Shown here piece by piece: positions 1-7,149 of a DNA stretch of 27,088 nt. The position numbers and the translations under genes were made by a program. Numbering within the stretch: position 1 is the first letter of the stretch; each line of letters begins with the position of its first letter. The stretch lies in the NCBI GenBank assembly GCA_046715235.1, contig JBKJZO010000030.1, forward strand, positions 1-27,088. Reading direction: 5' to 3'. The notes beneath the pieces were generated by a model that saw nothing but the letters and a program-made list of their open reading frames with translations, was not told the origin of the DNA and searched no databases. This DNA is from JBKJZO01 sp046715235 (GTDB lineage Bacteria; Actinomycetota; Actinomycetes; BP-191).

Positions 1-380
1 TCAACGACGGCAACGGCCAACGCCTCGCCGCCGTCCTCGACCGTGAGTGTCGCGGTCGCGCCGACGTCGTCGGAAAGCCTGCGCAGCAAGGGAAGCGCGG
101 CCTCGACCAGCTGCGGTCGGGCCTGACGGGCGAGCTCAAGAACGCCCAATCCCAGACGCGCGCGGCCGTTGCCATCGCGGTCGACGAGCCGGTGCTCGGT
201 GAGCGTCGCCAGCAACCGGTAGACGACCGTGCGATTGACGTCGAGTGCGGCCGCGATCTCGTTGACAGAAAGCCCGTCGCGCGATCCGGCGAGCAGCTCG
301 AGAACCCGGATGCCCCGATGCAATGTCTGCACGGTCTCGGCAGTCGGCCGACCCGCGGCATCGCCTTCCGGAGTCGTCAA
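1..380 (-). CDS. IclR-family transcriptional regulator (N-terminal part, cut by window edge)
   Basis: The minus strand reads open from a TTG at 380 to the window edge, giving about 126 residues. The segment TVQTLHRGIRVLELLAGS, then a helix-turn-helix ending in NRTVVYRLLATL and the wing ARLGLGVLELA, is the classic IclR winged-helix layout. The start of the ligand-binding domain follows (LVEAALPLLRRLSDDVGATATL). The TTG overlaps the hemB stop as TTGA, so translation is probably coupled to hemB. A GTG about 17 codons further in is an alternative start. Shine-Dalgarno support is weak. IclR proteins bind small metabolites and repress or activate nearby operons; the ligand cannot be told, and the effector domain lies outside the window. 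Its place at the end of a haem operon is suggestive but does not prove a role in haem control. Confidence 0.85.
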   Translation of the reverse strand, partial: MTTPEGDAAGRPTAETVQTLHRGIRVLELLAGSRDGLSVNEIAAALDVNRTVVYRLLATLTEHRLVDRDGNGRARLGLGVLELARQARPQLVEAALPLLRRLSDDVGATATLTVEDGGEALAVAVV

Positions 381-1366
381 CCCAACCGCGCAGCGACTTC
401 GCTCGCCCAGTAGGTGAGAACGAAGTCGGCGCCCGCGCGCCTGATCGACATCAGCGTTTCGAGGATGACGCGGTCGCGGTCGATCCAGCCGTTCGCGGCC
501 GCGGCCTCGACCATCGCGTACTCGCCGGACACTTGATAGGCGCCAACCGGCACATCGACGCGGTCGCGTACCCGGCGTAGAACGTCGAGGTAACTGCCGG
601 CTGGCTTGACCATCACCATGTCGGCGCCCTCGGCGATGTCGAGCGCTACCTCGCGCAGCGCTTCGTCGGAGTTGGCCGGATCCTGCTGGTGCGCCGACCG
701 GTCACCGAACTGCGGCGCACACTCGGCGGCATCGCGGAAAGGTCCGTAGAACGCCGACGCGTACTTCGCGCTGTAGGCCAGGATCGCAACGTCGCTGTAA
801 CCCTCAAGATCGAGCGTCGCCCGGATGACGGCCACCTGGCCGTCCATCATCCCGCTCGGCGCCACGACGTGGGAGCCCGCGCGCGCCTGAGCAACAGCGG
901 CGGCGGCATACCGCTCGAGCGTCGCGTCGTTGTCGACGCTGCCGTCGTCGCGAAGAATCCCGCAGTGCCCGTGGTCGGTGTACTCGTCGAGGCAGCAGTC
1001 ACTCATGAGGACCGTCGCGTCGCCGACTTCGCTGACGAGATCGGCCAGCGCGAGTTGCACGATGCCGTCAGCATCGTCGGCGGCCGAGCCGCGCGCGTCC
1101 TTCACCGCCGGGATGCCGAAGACGATGAGCCCGCCGACGCCCGCTGCAACGGCGTCAGCAGCGGCCTTTCGCAGTGATTCGCGGGTGTGCTGTACGACGC
1201 CGGGCATCGACACGATCGGCGCCGGCGCGTCGATGCCTTCCTTCACGAACATCGGGAGCACGAGGTCGCCCGGCTGCATCGAGGTCTCGGCGACGAGCCG
1301 GCGCAGTGCCGGTGTGCGGCGCAAACGCTGCGGGCGGGACACGGGAAACCCCGGCTGTGACGTCAT
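377..1366 (-). CDS. hemB: delta-aminolevulinic acid dehydratase (porphobilinogen synthase)
   Basis: This cytoplasmic enzyme joins two 5-aminolevulinate molecules to give porphobilinogen. At 329 residues it has the usual family length. The two Schiff-base lysines are visible: K201 in AYSAKYASAFYGPFRDA and K254 in MVMVKPAGSYLDVL. The metal-binding stretch is SDCCLDEYTDHGHCGIL, with C125, D127 and C135 where the classic zinc enzymes carry three cysteines. The site is therefore intermediate between the zinc type and the aspartate-rich magnesium type, as I recall for other actinobacteria. The ATG overlaps the stop of the upstream cobA/hemD gene by 4 bases, and the stop overlaps the TTG of the iclR gene. 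It is the last biosynthetic gene of the rex-hem operon. Confidence 0.97.
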   Translation of the reverse strand: MTSQPGFPVSRPQRLRRTPALRRLVAETSMQPGDLVLPMFVKEGIDAPAPIVSMPGVVQHTRESLRKAAADAVAAGVGGLIVFGIPAVKDARGSAADDADGIVQLALADLVSEVGDATVLMSDCCLDEYTDHGHCGILRDDGSVDNDATLERYAAAAVAQARAGSHVVAPSGMMDGQVAVIRATLDLEGYSDVAILAYSAKYASAFYGPFRDAAECAPQFGDRSAHQQDPANSDEALREVALDIAEGADMVMVKPAGSYLDVLRRVRDRVDVPVGAYQVSGEYAMVEAAAANGWIDRDRVILETLMSIRRAGADFVLTYWASEVAARLG

Positions 1367-2883
1367 GCGCTGCTCCCACGTGTTGCGATGTGTTCGGCCA
1401 GGGCGCGAGCGACCGCTTCGACCGAGGCGGTGTCGGCTTGCACGTCGACGCGCACCCCGAGCTCCGCGCAGGCTGCCGCCGTCTTCGGACCGATCGCCGC
1501 GACGACTACCGACTCGGCCGGGGCACCCATCAACTGCACCAGGTTGCGCACCGTCGACGACGACGTGAACACGACCGCGTCGATTGCACCAGACGTGAGG
1601 GCCGCGCGTACCGCAGGGGGCGGCACCGCTGCGACGACCGTGCAGTAGGCGATGACGTCGTGCGGCGTCCAGCCGAGCGCGCGCAGGCCATCGACCAACG
1701 AGTCAGTCGCGATGTCAGCGCGCGGCAGCAGCACGCGACCCGAGCCGGACGGCCACTCGGCGAGCAGGCCCTCGGAGCTTGCTTCGCCCGACGGCACCAG
1801 GTCGGCGCGCAAGCCCCGCGAAGACAGCGCCCGCTGTGTCGCAGTGCCGACGGCGGCGATGCGCAGGCCGAAGAACACCCGCGAGTCGAGTCCCAACGCA
1901 TTGAGACGCGACAGGACCGCGGTCACGGCGTTGACGCTGGTGAACGCAACCCAGTCGTAGCGCGACAGGTCGTGCAACGCGGCGTCGAGCTCGTCGTACG
2001 ACGGGGGTTCCTCGATCGCAATCGTCGGCACTTCGAGCGGTTCGGCACCCAGAGCGCGCAGCTCGCTGGAGAGGTCGCCGGCCTGCACGCGCGAGCGCGG
2101 CACCAGCACGCGCCGCCCGAACAGCGGGCGCGACTCGAACCAATCGAGCTCGTCGTGCAGCCGCACGACATCACCGATCACCGTCACCGCAGGGGGTTTG
2201 ATCTCCGCGGCAGCGGCGACGTCAGCGATCGTGTCGAGGGTTGCGACGACGGTGCGCTGCCTCGCCGTCGTGCCGGCATGGATCATCGCGACGGGTGTGT
2301 CGCCGGACCGTCCGTGCTCAACGAGGATCGCCGCAATCTTGCCTATCTCGTGGACGCCCATCAGCAGGACGAGGGTCGTTGGCCCGGCCGCGAGCGCCGG
2401 CCAGTCAACGACACTGCCGTCAGCCGCTGGATCGGCGTGACCGCTGACGATCGCCATGTCCTGGTTGATGCCGCGGTGGGTAACCGGGATCCCGGCGTAC
2501 GCCGGTACCGCGATCGCGCTGGACACTCCCGGCACGATCTCGAACGGCACCCCGGCCCGCTTGCAGGCCAAGGCCTCTTCGCCCCCGCGGCCGAAGACGA
2601 ACGGGTCGCCACCTTTGAGCCGGACAACCCGCTTGCCGGCCTGCGCTCGGTCGACCAGGCACGCGTTGATCTCGTCCTGCGTCATGCCCTCGCCGTGCGC
2701 GGAGCGCGGCACCTTGCCCGCGTTGACCACCTCGACGTCCGGCCGGCAGTAGGCGAGCAGCTCGTCGGACGCGAGCCGATCGATGACGACGACGTCGGCG
2801 CGCGAGAGCAGCTCACGGCCACGCACGGTGACCAGGCCCGGATCACCCGGGCCCGCGCCCACGAGAGCGACGGAGCCGGTCAT
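1363..2883 (-). CDS. hemD: fused uroporphyrinogen-III C-methyltransferase / uroporphyrinogen-III synthase
   Basis: This 506-residue two-domain protein starts with a SUMT/CobA methyltransferase (about residues 3-245): VALVGAGPGDPGLVTVRG at the N terminus, RLKGGDPFVFGRGGEE at 88-103 and VPGVSSAIAVPAYAGIPVT near 117-135. It then has a HemD domain (about 255-500) opening with GRRVLVPRSR and containing the diagnostic VAFTSVNAV. HemD closes hydroxymethylbilane to uroporphyrinogen III. The SAM-dependent domain methylates it twice to precorrin-2, feeding sirohaem and cobalamin as well as haem. The same fusion is found in mycobacteria and streptomycetes. It overlaps hemC and hemB by 4 bases each. Sirohaem supply is relevant here because the window also encodes nitrate assimilation, whose next enzyme, nitrite reductase, is sirohaem-dependent. 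Confidence 0.96.
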   Translation of the reverse strand: MTGSVALVGAGPGDPGLVTVRGRELLSRADVVVIDRLASDELLAYCRPDVEVVNAGKVPRSAHGEGMTQDEINACLVDRAQAGKRVVRLKGGDPFVFGRGGEEALACKRAGVPFEIVPGVSSAIAVPAYAGIPVTHRGINQDMAIVSGHADPAADGSVVDWPALAAGPTTLVLLMGVHEIGKIAAILVEHGRSGDTPVAMIHAGTTARQRTVVATLDTIADVAAAAEIKPPAVTVIGDVVRLHDELDWFESRPLFGRRVLVPRSRVQAGDLSSELRALGAEPLEVPTIAIEEPPSYDELDAALHDLSRYDWVAFTSVNAVTAVLSRLNALGLDSRVFFGLRIAAVGTATQRALSSRGLRADLVPSGEASSEGLLAEWPSGSGRVLLPRADIATDSLVDGLRALGWTPHDVIAYCTVVAAVPPPAVRAALTSGAIDAVVFTSSSTVRNLVQLMGAPAESVVVAAIGPKTAAACAELGVRVDVQADTASVEAVARALAEHIATRGSSA

Positions 2884-3788
2884 CGAACCGCGCCCAGAAC
2901 GTCGGCGGCACCGTCCTCGAACAGGATCGCAGCGAGCCGGCGACCGAGTTCGGCCGGCTTCTCTACCGGCCCGGTCAGGCTTTGTTTGACGACATCAGAT
3001 CCGTCTACGGCGGCGACCACAGCCCGAAGATAGAGCTCGTCGTCGGCCACGTCGGCAAGCGCGCCGACCGGCGCCGTACAACCTGCTTCGAGCGCGGCGA
3101 GCAGCGCCCGCTCCGCGTCGACACACGCGCGGCTGTCTGGGTCGTCGAGGGCGGCGAGCAGCTCGATCAGTTCCGCGTTGTCGGCGCGGCACTCGATCGC
3201 GAGCGCGCCCTGGCCAGGAGCCGGCAGCATCTGGATCGGGTCGAGCACCTCGCTGACCGCGTCGAGCCGGTCGAGCCTGGCGAGCCCCGCCCGCGCGAGG
3301 ACGACCCCGTCGACGTCGCCGTCGGCAGCCTTCTTCAGCCGCGTGTCGACGTTTCCGCGGATGGGGACGATCTCGAGGCCGAGTCCCAGCGCGTTGATCT
3401 GTGCGGTCCTGCGGGGTGAGCCGGTGCCGATGCGGGCGCCGCGTGGCATTTCGCCGAGCGTGAGGCCGGCCGGGTGGCAGAACACGTCGCGCGGGTCCTC
3501 ACGCGGCGGGACTGCCGCGACGACCAGACCGTCAGCCACCGCAGTCGGCAGGTCCTTGAGCGAGTGGACAGCCAGGTCGATCCGCCCCTCCAGCAAGGCC
3601 TCGCGCAGAGCCGTCACGAAGACGCCGGTGCCGCCGATCGCGGCGATGGCCCCCGGGTCGACGTCGCCGCGAGTGGTGATCTCGACGAGCCCGACGTCGC
3701 GCCCCAGCATCGCGAGGATCGTCGCGGCCACTCCCCCGGCCTGCGCCATCGCGAGCGGCGATCTGCGCGTGCCGAGCCGCAGGGTCAC
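2880..3788 (-). CDS. hemC: hydroxymethylbilane synthase (porphobilinogen deaminase)
   Basis: The enzyme polymerises four porphobilinogens into hydroxymethylbilane in the cytoplasm. The 302-residue length is normal. The N terminus has LRLGTRRSPLAMAQA. The substrate and cofactor loops HSLKDLPT (75-82), GTGSPRRTAQI and RGNVDTRLKK are intact. C237 in LEAGCTAPVGA is the attachment point of the dipyrromethane cofactor. Translation starts at GTG 3788, which overlaps the hemA stop as GTGA. Its own stop overlaps the ATG of the cobA/hemD gene. Nothing looks degraded. Confidence 0.97.
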   Translation of the reverse strand: MTLRLGTRRSPLAMAQAGGVAATILAMLGRDVGLVEITTRGDVDPGAIAAIGGTGVFVTALREALLEGRIDLAVHSLKDLPTAVADGLVVAAVPPREDPRDVFCHPAGLTLGEMPRGARIGTGSPRRTAQINALGLGLEIVPIRGNVDTRLKKAADGDVDGVVLARAGLARLDRLDAVSEVLDPIQMLPAPGQGALAIECRADNAELIELLAALDDPDSRACVDAERALLAALEAGCTAPVGALADVADDELYLRAVVAAVDGSDVVKQSLTGPVEKPAELGRRLAAILFEDGAADVLGAVR

Positions 3789-5098
3789 GGCTCGGGGTCC
3801 TGGTCGGGGATCACGGCCGCGGAGACGGCGTCCATCACGTGTGGGTCGAGGCCGAAGAGCTCGCGCAACGCCTCGGCGTAGTGATGCCCGCCCGGCGATT
3901 CGGCCAGTTGCTTCACCCGGACGGTCGGTGCGTGCAGCAGCTTGTCGACGACGCGGCGTACGGCCTGGTCGACCTCCGCCCGCTCCCGCAGCCCCATGTC
4001 GGGGTTTCGGCTGGCGAGGCGAGACAGCTCGGCGTCGATGACCTGGTCGGCCTTGGACCGCAGCGCCACCACGGTCGGCGCCACCTCCATTGCGCGCTGC
4101 CAGCCGAGGAAGACCGACACTTCATCGGCGATGATCCCGCGGACAGCGTCGACGTCGCTCGAGTCTTCGTCGGTGTCGAGTACGGCGCGCAGCCCGTCGA
4201 GGTCGGCCAGCCCGACACCGGGCAGCTCGCGGATCGCCGGGTCGATGTCGCGGGGCAGCGCCAGGTCGAGGAAGAAGATCGGCCGGCCACCCCGCGCCTG
4301 AACCGCGCGTTCGACGACCTCGGCCTCGACGACGATTCCGGCCGCGCCGGTCGAGGAGACGACGACGTCGGCGCCCGCAATGGCCGCCTCCAGCTGGTCG
4401 AGCCCGACGCTGCTCGCACCGAGCGGGTCGGCGACCGCTCGAGCGTTGGCCGCGGTTCTGTTGGCGACCACGATATCGGTGACGCCGGCCCGCCGCAGGG
4501 TGGAGGCGGCAAGGGTGCCCATCGCCCCCGCGCCGACGATCAGTGCCGTGCGACCCGCGAGCGGCCCGAGGCCCGCCTCCGCAACGCGAAGGCCGACGCT
4601 GATCAGCGACTGGCCCGTGCGGCCGATGCCCGTCTCGGTGCGGGCCCGCTTGCCCACGCGCAACGAATGCCGGAAAAGCTCTCCCAGCACACGGCCGACA
4701 CCGCGCTCCTCCTGGGCGAGTCGGAACGCGTCGCGGACCTGCCCGAGGATCTGGCCCTCGCCGACAACCATCGAGTCGAGCCCGCAGGCGACCGTGAACA
4801 ACTGCTGCACGGCGCGGTCCTCGTAGTGCACGTAGAGGTGTTCCGTCAGCTCCTCAAGCGGTACGCCGGAGGAGCGCGAGAGCAGCTCGCTCACGTCGTG
4901 CACGCCGGCGTGAAAACGGCTGACGTGGGTGTAGATCTCGATCCGGTTGCAGGTCGAGAGCACCACGGACTCGCCGACGTACTCGCTTGTCTGCAGCTCC
5001 GCGAACACCTTGGGCAGATCGTCAGGACTGATCGAGAGCCGCTCGAGCAGCTCGACCGGAGCGGTGTGGTGGCTGACGCCGACGACCAGCACGCTCAT
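3785..5098 (-). CDS. hemA: glutamyl-tRNA reductase
   Basis: This NADPH-dependent enzyme reduces glutamyl-tRNA(Glu) to glutamate-1-semialdehyde, the committed step of the C5 haem pathway. The N terminus MSVLVVGVSHHTAPVELLERL is typical. The catalytic cysteine is C50 in VLSTCNRIEIY. VVGEGQILGQVRDAF and GAGAMGTLAASTLRRAGV (the NADPH Rossmann loop) follow, and a C-terminal helical dimerisation domain ends the 437-residue protein. Length is normal. The ATG overlaps the rex stop by 4 bases, so it is directly downstream of, and probably coupled to, its likely regulator. hemL (glutamate-1-semialdehyde aminotransferase), the next enzyme, is not in the window. Confidence 0.97.
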   Translation of the reverse strand: MSVLVVGVSHHTAPVELLERLSISPDDLPKVFAELQTSEYVGESVVLSTCNRIEIYTHVSRFHAGVHDVSELLSRSSGVPLEELTEHLYVHYEDRAVQQLFTVACGLDSMVVGEGQILGQVRDAFRLAQEERGVGRVLGELFRHSLRVGKRARTETGIGRTGQSLISVGLRVAEAGLGPLAGRTALIVGAGAMGTLAASTLRRAGVTDIVVANRTAANARAVADPLGASSVGLDQLEAAIAGADVVVSSTGAAGIVVEAEVVERAVQARGGRPIFFLDLALPRDIDPAIRELPGVGLADLDGLRAVLDTDEDSSDVDAVRGIIADEVSVFLGWQRAMEVAPTVVALRSKADQVIDAELSRLASRNPDMGLRERAEVDQAVRRVVDKLLHAPTVRVKQLAESPGGHHYAEALRELFGLDPHVMDAVSAAVIPDQDPEP

Positions 5099-5790
5099 GA
5101 GGTCACCGCCGCCAACAGCGCCGCGTCCTCGAGATCACCGGTGCGCGGCGTCGTCAATTTGCGCTGCTCGTGGAAAGACAGGATCTGCAGCTCGATCGAG
5201 AGGTCGACCTTGCGCACGTCGACACCGGGCGGCACGGCAAGCAGCACCGGCGCGAAGTTGAGGATGCTTGTGACACCGGACGCGACCAGCCGGTCGGCGA
5301 CCTCCTGGGCCGCGTGCGCTGGCGTCGCGATCACGCCGATCGACACACCGCACTCCTTGACGACGGTATCGATCTCCTCGAGGTGGCGCACCGCCTGTCC
5401 CGCAACCTCCTGGCCGACCTGCCGGGGGTCGACGTCGAACAGTGCGGCGATCGAGAACCCGCGCTGCGCGAACCCGCCGTAATTGGCCAGGGCGTGGCCG
5501 AGGTTACCGACGCCGACGATCACGACCGACCAGTCCTGCGTGAGCCCGAGCTCGCGGGAGATCTGGTAGACGAGGTACCGCACGTCGTACCCGACGCCGC
5601 GCGTGCCGTAGGAACCCAGGTAGCTGAGGTCCTTGCGCACCTTCGCCGAATTGACCCCGGCGGCCGCCGCGAGCGAGTCGGACGAAACCGTTGTCTCGCC
5701 GCCGTCGGCGATGGCGACCAGGGCCCGCAGGTAGACGGGCAGGCGCGCCACCGTCGCGTCGGGGATGGCGCGTTTGCGTATGTCGCTCAC
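5095..5790 (-). CDS. rex: redox-sensing transcriptional repressor Rex
   Basis: Rex binds DNA when NAD+ is high and releases it when NADH rises. The 231-residue protein has an N-terminal winged helix (about 14-75: SDSLAAAAGVNSAKVRKDLSYLG) and a Rossmann NAD(H) domain with GVGNLGHALANYGGF at 93-107 and ALFDVD shortly after. A long helix at the C terminus would allow domain-swapped dimerisation. The only plausible start is GTG 5790, because the frame is closed by TAA about 33 bases upstream. That GTG lacks a convincing Shine-Dalgarno sequence, but a 9-codon leader frame with a strong one ends on it. In Streptomyces coelicolor Rex represses its own rex-hemACD operon. The operator-like site upstream here suggests the same loop. 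Confidence 0.96.
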   Translation of the reverse strand: MSDIRKRAIPDATVARLPVYLRALVAIADGGETTVSSDSLAAAAGVNSAKVRKDLSYLGSYGTRGVGYDVRYLVYQISRELGLTQDWSVVIVGVGNLGHALANYGGFAQRGFSIAALFDVDPRQVGQEVAGQAVRHLEEIDTVVKECGVSIGVIATPAHAAQEVADRLVASGVTSILNFAPVLLAVPPGVDVRKVDLSIELQILSFHEQRKLTTPRTGDLEDAALLAAVTS

Positions 5791-5816
5791 GCGCTCGCCG
5801 CGACGATGTGAGCCAC
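5787..5816 (-). CDS. possible 9-codon leader peptide translationally coupled to rex
   Basis: A GTG at 5816 sits 7 bases after a perfect GAGGAG and opens a frame of nine codons (VAHIVAASA) whose TGA overlaps the rex GTG as GTGA. The rex start itself has only a weak GGCGAG-like sequence in front. The arrangement suggests that ribosomes load on the leader and re-initiate at rex. No repeated regulatory codons are seen, so attenuation is not indicated. It may instead simply be a ribosome-loading site. No protein function is claimed. Confidence 0.4.
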   Translation of the reverse strand: MAHIVAASA

Positions 5817-5898
5817 TGCGTTACTCCTCGGAGCCAGCTGTGATCAACGGCAGGTGATCGGACGCCGCCGAGCGCCGATCCACGAGCTTGTGCGATTG

Positions 5899-5926
5899 AG
5901 AATACGCCTTGTGAATGCGTGCACAA
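5899..5926 (-). promoter_or_regulatory. predicted rex-hem promoter
   Basis: On the minus strand TTGTGC (5926-5921) and TATTCT (5904-5899) are separated by 16 bases, a reasonable -35/-10 pair for a housekeeping sigma factor. It reads toward rex, leaving a leader of roughly 75-100 bases before the first start codon. The -35 box lies inside the predicted Rex operator, so bound Rex would block RNA polymerase. The -35 match to TTGACA is only partial. Confidence 0.5.
5909..5926. promoter_or_regulatory. predicted Rex operator
   Basis: TTGTGAATGCGTGCACAA is an 18-base interrupted palindrome with outer arms TTGTG/CACAA. It differs at two positions from the Streptomyces-type Rex site TTGTGAACGCGTTCACAA as I recall it. 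It lies about 120 bases upstream of rex and covers the -35 region of the predicted promoter, the expected layout for autorepression of rex and the haem genes when NADH is low. Confidence 0.75.
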
Positions 5927-5927
5927 A

Positions 5928-5951
5928 CCCCGCGGGTGAGGCGTCGCGGGG
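5928..5951 (-). terminator. terminator-like hairpin between the glutaredoxin gene and rex
   Basis: On the minus strand CCCCGCG (5951-5945) pairs with CGCGGGG (5934-5928) around a 10-base loop, followed by TTTGTG. The stem is a strong 7 base pairs, but the T run is only three long. It stands about 130 bases after the glutaredoxin-like gene and immediately before the rex promoter, so it probably insulates the two groups. The rest of 5952-6082 holds no supported gene. Confidence 0.5.
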
Positions 5952-6082
5952 TCAACTCAGGCGGAAAAGCCGATGACCTGTGCGAGGTCGTGCTCGCCGG
6001 CCAGCACGTGCCGGGCAAGGAACCGCGCGGAGCAGCCCGTCACCCGTCGCGCGCCGGAGCGTGTCGTTGATGGTGACGTGGG

Positions 6083-6328
6083 TCAGCGGGTGAGGGCTTT
6101 GCGCAATCTCTCTTCTTCGACGCGCCAATAGCCGTGCTCGACGTCGTCGACGAGGATCACCGGGATACGGTCGCCGTACTCCTCGAATTCGGCCGGGTCG
6201 AGGGTGACATCGCGCTCGTCCCACGGCACCCCTAACTCGGTGGCGATGCGCTCGATCTCGAGCCGCGCGTCGTCGCACAGATGGCAGCCGGGTTTGCCGA
6301 GGAGAGTGATGCGATGCCCCGCGCTCAT
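6083..6328 (-). CDS. glutaredoxin-like thiol-disulfide protein
   Basis: This short 81-residue protein has the N-terminal strand ITLLGKPGCHLCDDA with a CxxC redox pair (C15, C18), the helix EIERIATELG, and IPVILVDD providing the cis-proline that closes the glutaredoxin active site. It ends with the helix VEEERLRKAL. The family belongs to the thioredoxin superfamily and matches the small glutaredoxin-like proteins found before hemA in mycobacteria and before rex in streptomycetes. The electron donor and substrate are unknown. The ATG overlaps the stop of the membrane-protein gene as ATGA. It lies outside the predicted Rex-controlled transcript but is the nearest upstream gene. Confidence 0.88.
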   Translation of the reverse strand: MSAGHRITLLGKPGCHLCDDARLEIERIATELGVPWDERDVTLDPAEFEEYGDRIPVILVDDVEHGYWRVEEERLRKALTR

Positions 6329-7134
6329 CCAGCACCGACGAGTGCGCCGCCGGATGACTCGTCGACCGATTCACTGTCGACATCGAGCAAGTGACCTGGC
6401 TCCACGGTTTCGGCGCGGGAGCGATCACGCCGGCGGGTGCGTGCTGCCCTATGAGCACCGGGACGCCGCGACGCGACGACGAAGCCGGCGTACATCACGC
6501 CGACGCCGATCGCGAGGGAGAGCGCCAGGCCGTTCTCCTGGCCGATGTAGGTCAGGCCGCCGCCGGCCGCCGCCACCAGCACACCGAGCGTGATTAGCAA
6601 GGTGCCGCGGAAACGCGACGCGGCCGCTGGACCGCGCCCGCGCGAGCGCCATCCCGACCAGACCGTGCCGCCGACGACGATCAGCGTCGCGACCGAGTTG
6701 GCGACGATGATCGCCACCCGGACGTACACGGGGAACAGATCCTTGCCATGCGGGATGGCGAAGCCGGATACGGACCGCCCCTCGACGAAGGGCACCGCAC
6801 CGATGAGGAACGCCATGTTGACGGTGACGAGCAGCAGAAAGAACGCGCTGACCCGCGCGACCCTCGGCGGCAGCAGTAGTTCGAGTTCTCCTTGGGCCAG
6901 CCAGGGTGGTGCGAGAAACGCGCCGAACAGGTAGTACGCGCGGAACGTCGGTGAGTCCCAGCCGAACGCGACGCCGTACCACAGCGCCCCCGTGCCGACC
7001 GTGAAGCAGGCGAGCGAGATCACCCAGCTGCGCAGGTACGAACGCCGGCTCTGTCGCCACCGGCGCAGCAGGGCCATCGTGAATTCCAGCGAGATGAGCG
7101 TCGCCGCGAACGGGATCCAGGCTACGGAACGCAT
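6325..7134 (-). CDS. seven-helix integral membrane protein of unknown function
   Basis: The 269-residue protein shows about seven hydrophobic segments, near residues 4-20, 37-58, 64-80, 92-118, 137-160, 176-195 and 200-222. An Arg-rich then acidic hydrophilic C-terminal tail follows. The loop after helix 2 carries WYGVAFGWDSPTFRAYYLFGA. I see no catalytic or transport motif and do not recognise a named family. The ATG at 7134 is 15 bases after the acyl-CoA ligase stop and has AGGGAAG upstream; the stop overlaps the glutaredoxin-like gene by 4 bases. Transcription with the ligase is likely, but no shared pathway can be inferred from sequence. Confidence 0.8.
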   Translation of the reverse strand: MRSVAWIPFAATLISLEFTMALLRRWRQSRRSYLRSWVISLACFTVGTGALWYGVAFGWDSPTFRAYYLFGAFLAPPWLAQGELELLLPPRVARVSAFFLLLVTVNMAFLIGAVPFVEGRSVSGFAIPHGKDLFPVYVRVAIIVANSVATLIVVGGTVWSGWRSRGRGPAAASRFRGTLLITLGVLVAAAGGGLTYIGQENGLALSLAIGVGVMYAGFVVASRRPGAHRAARTRRRDRSRAETVEPGHLLDVDSESVDESSGGALVGAG

Positions 7135-7149
7135 GACGGCAATTCTTCC

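Noticed and set aside
1174..3033. Plus-strand open frame of 619 codons opposite hemC/cobA-hemD/hemB
   Set aside because: It is antisense to genes with intact family motifs and is Arg/His/Asp-rich without domains; long antisense frames are expected at this GC content.
3839..5482. Plus-strand open frame of 547 codons opposite hemA and rex
   Set aside because: Shadow of hemA/rex codons, low-complexity composition, no motif.
5821..6018. Minus-strand 65-codon frame spanning the Rex operator
   Set aside because: It runs through the promoter, operator and hairpin and simply ends at the TAA after GAGGAG; no start signal.
5952..6082. In-frame continuation of 42 codons after the glutaredoxin-like TGA, ending ARHVLAGEHDLAQVIGFSA
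   Set aside because: Looks faintly protein-like, but glutaredoxin-like relatives end near the TGA, there is no ribosome site for an internal start, and readthrough or selenocysteine use has no support here.
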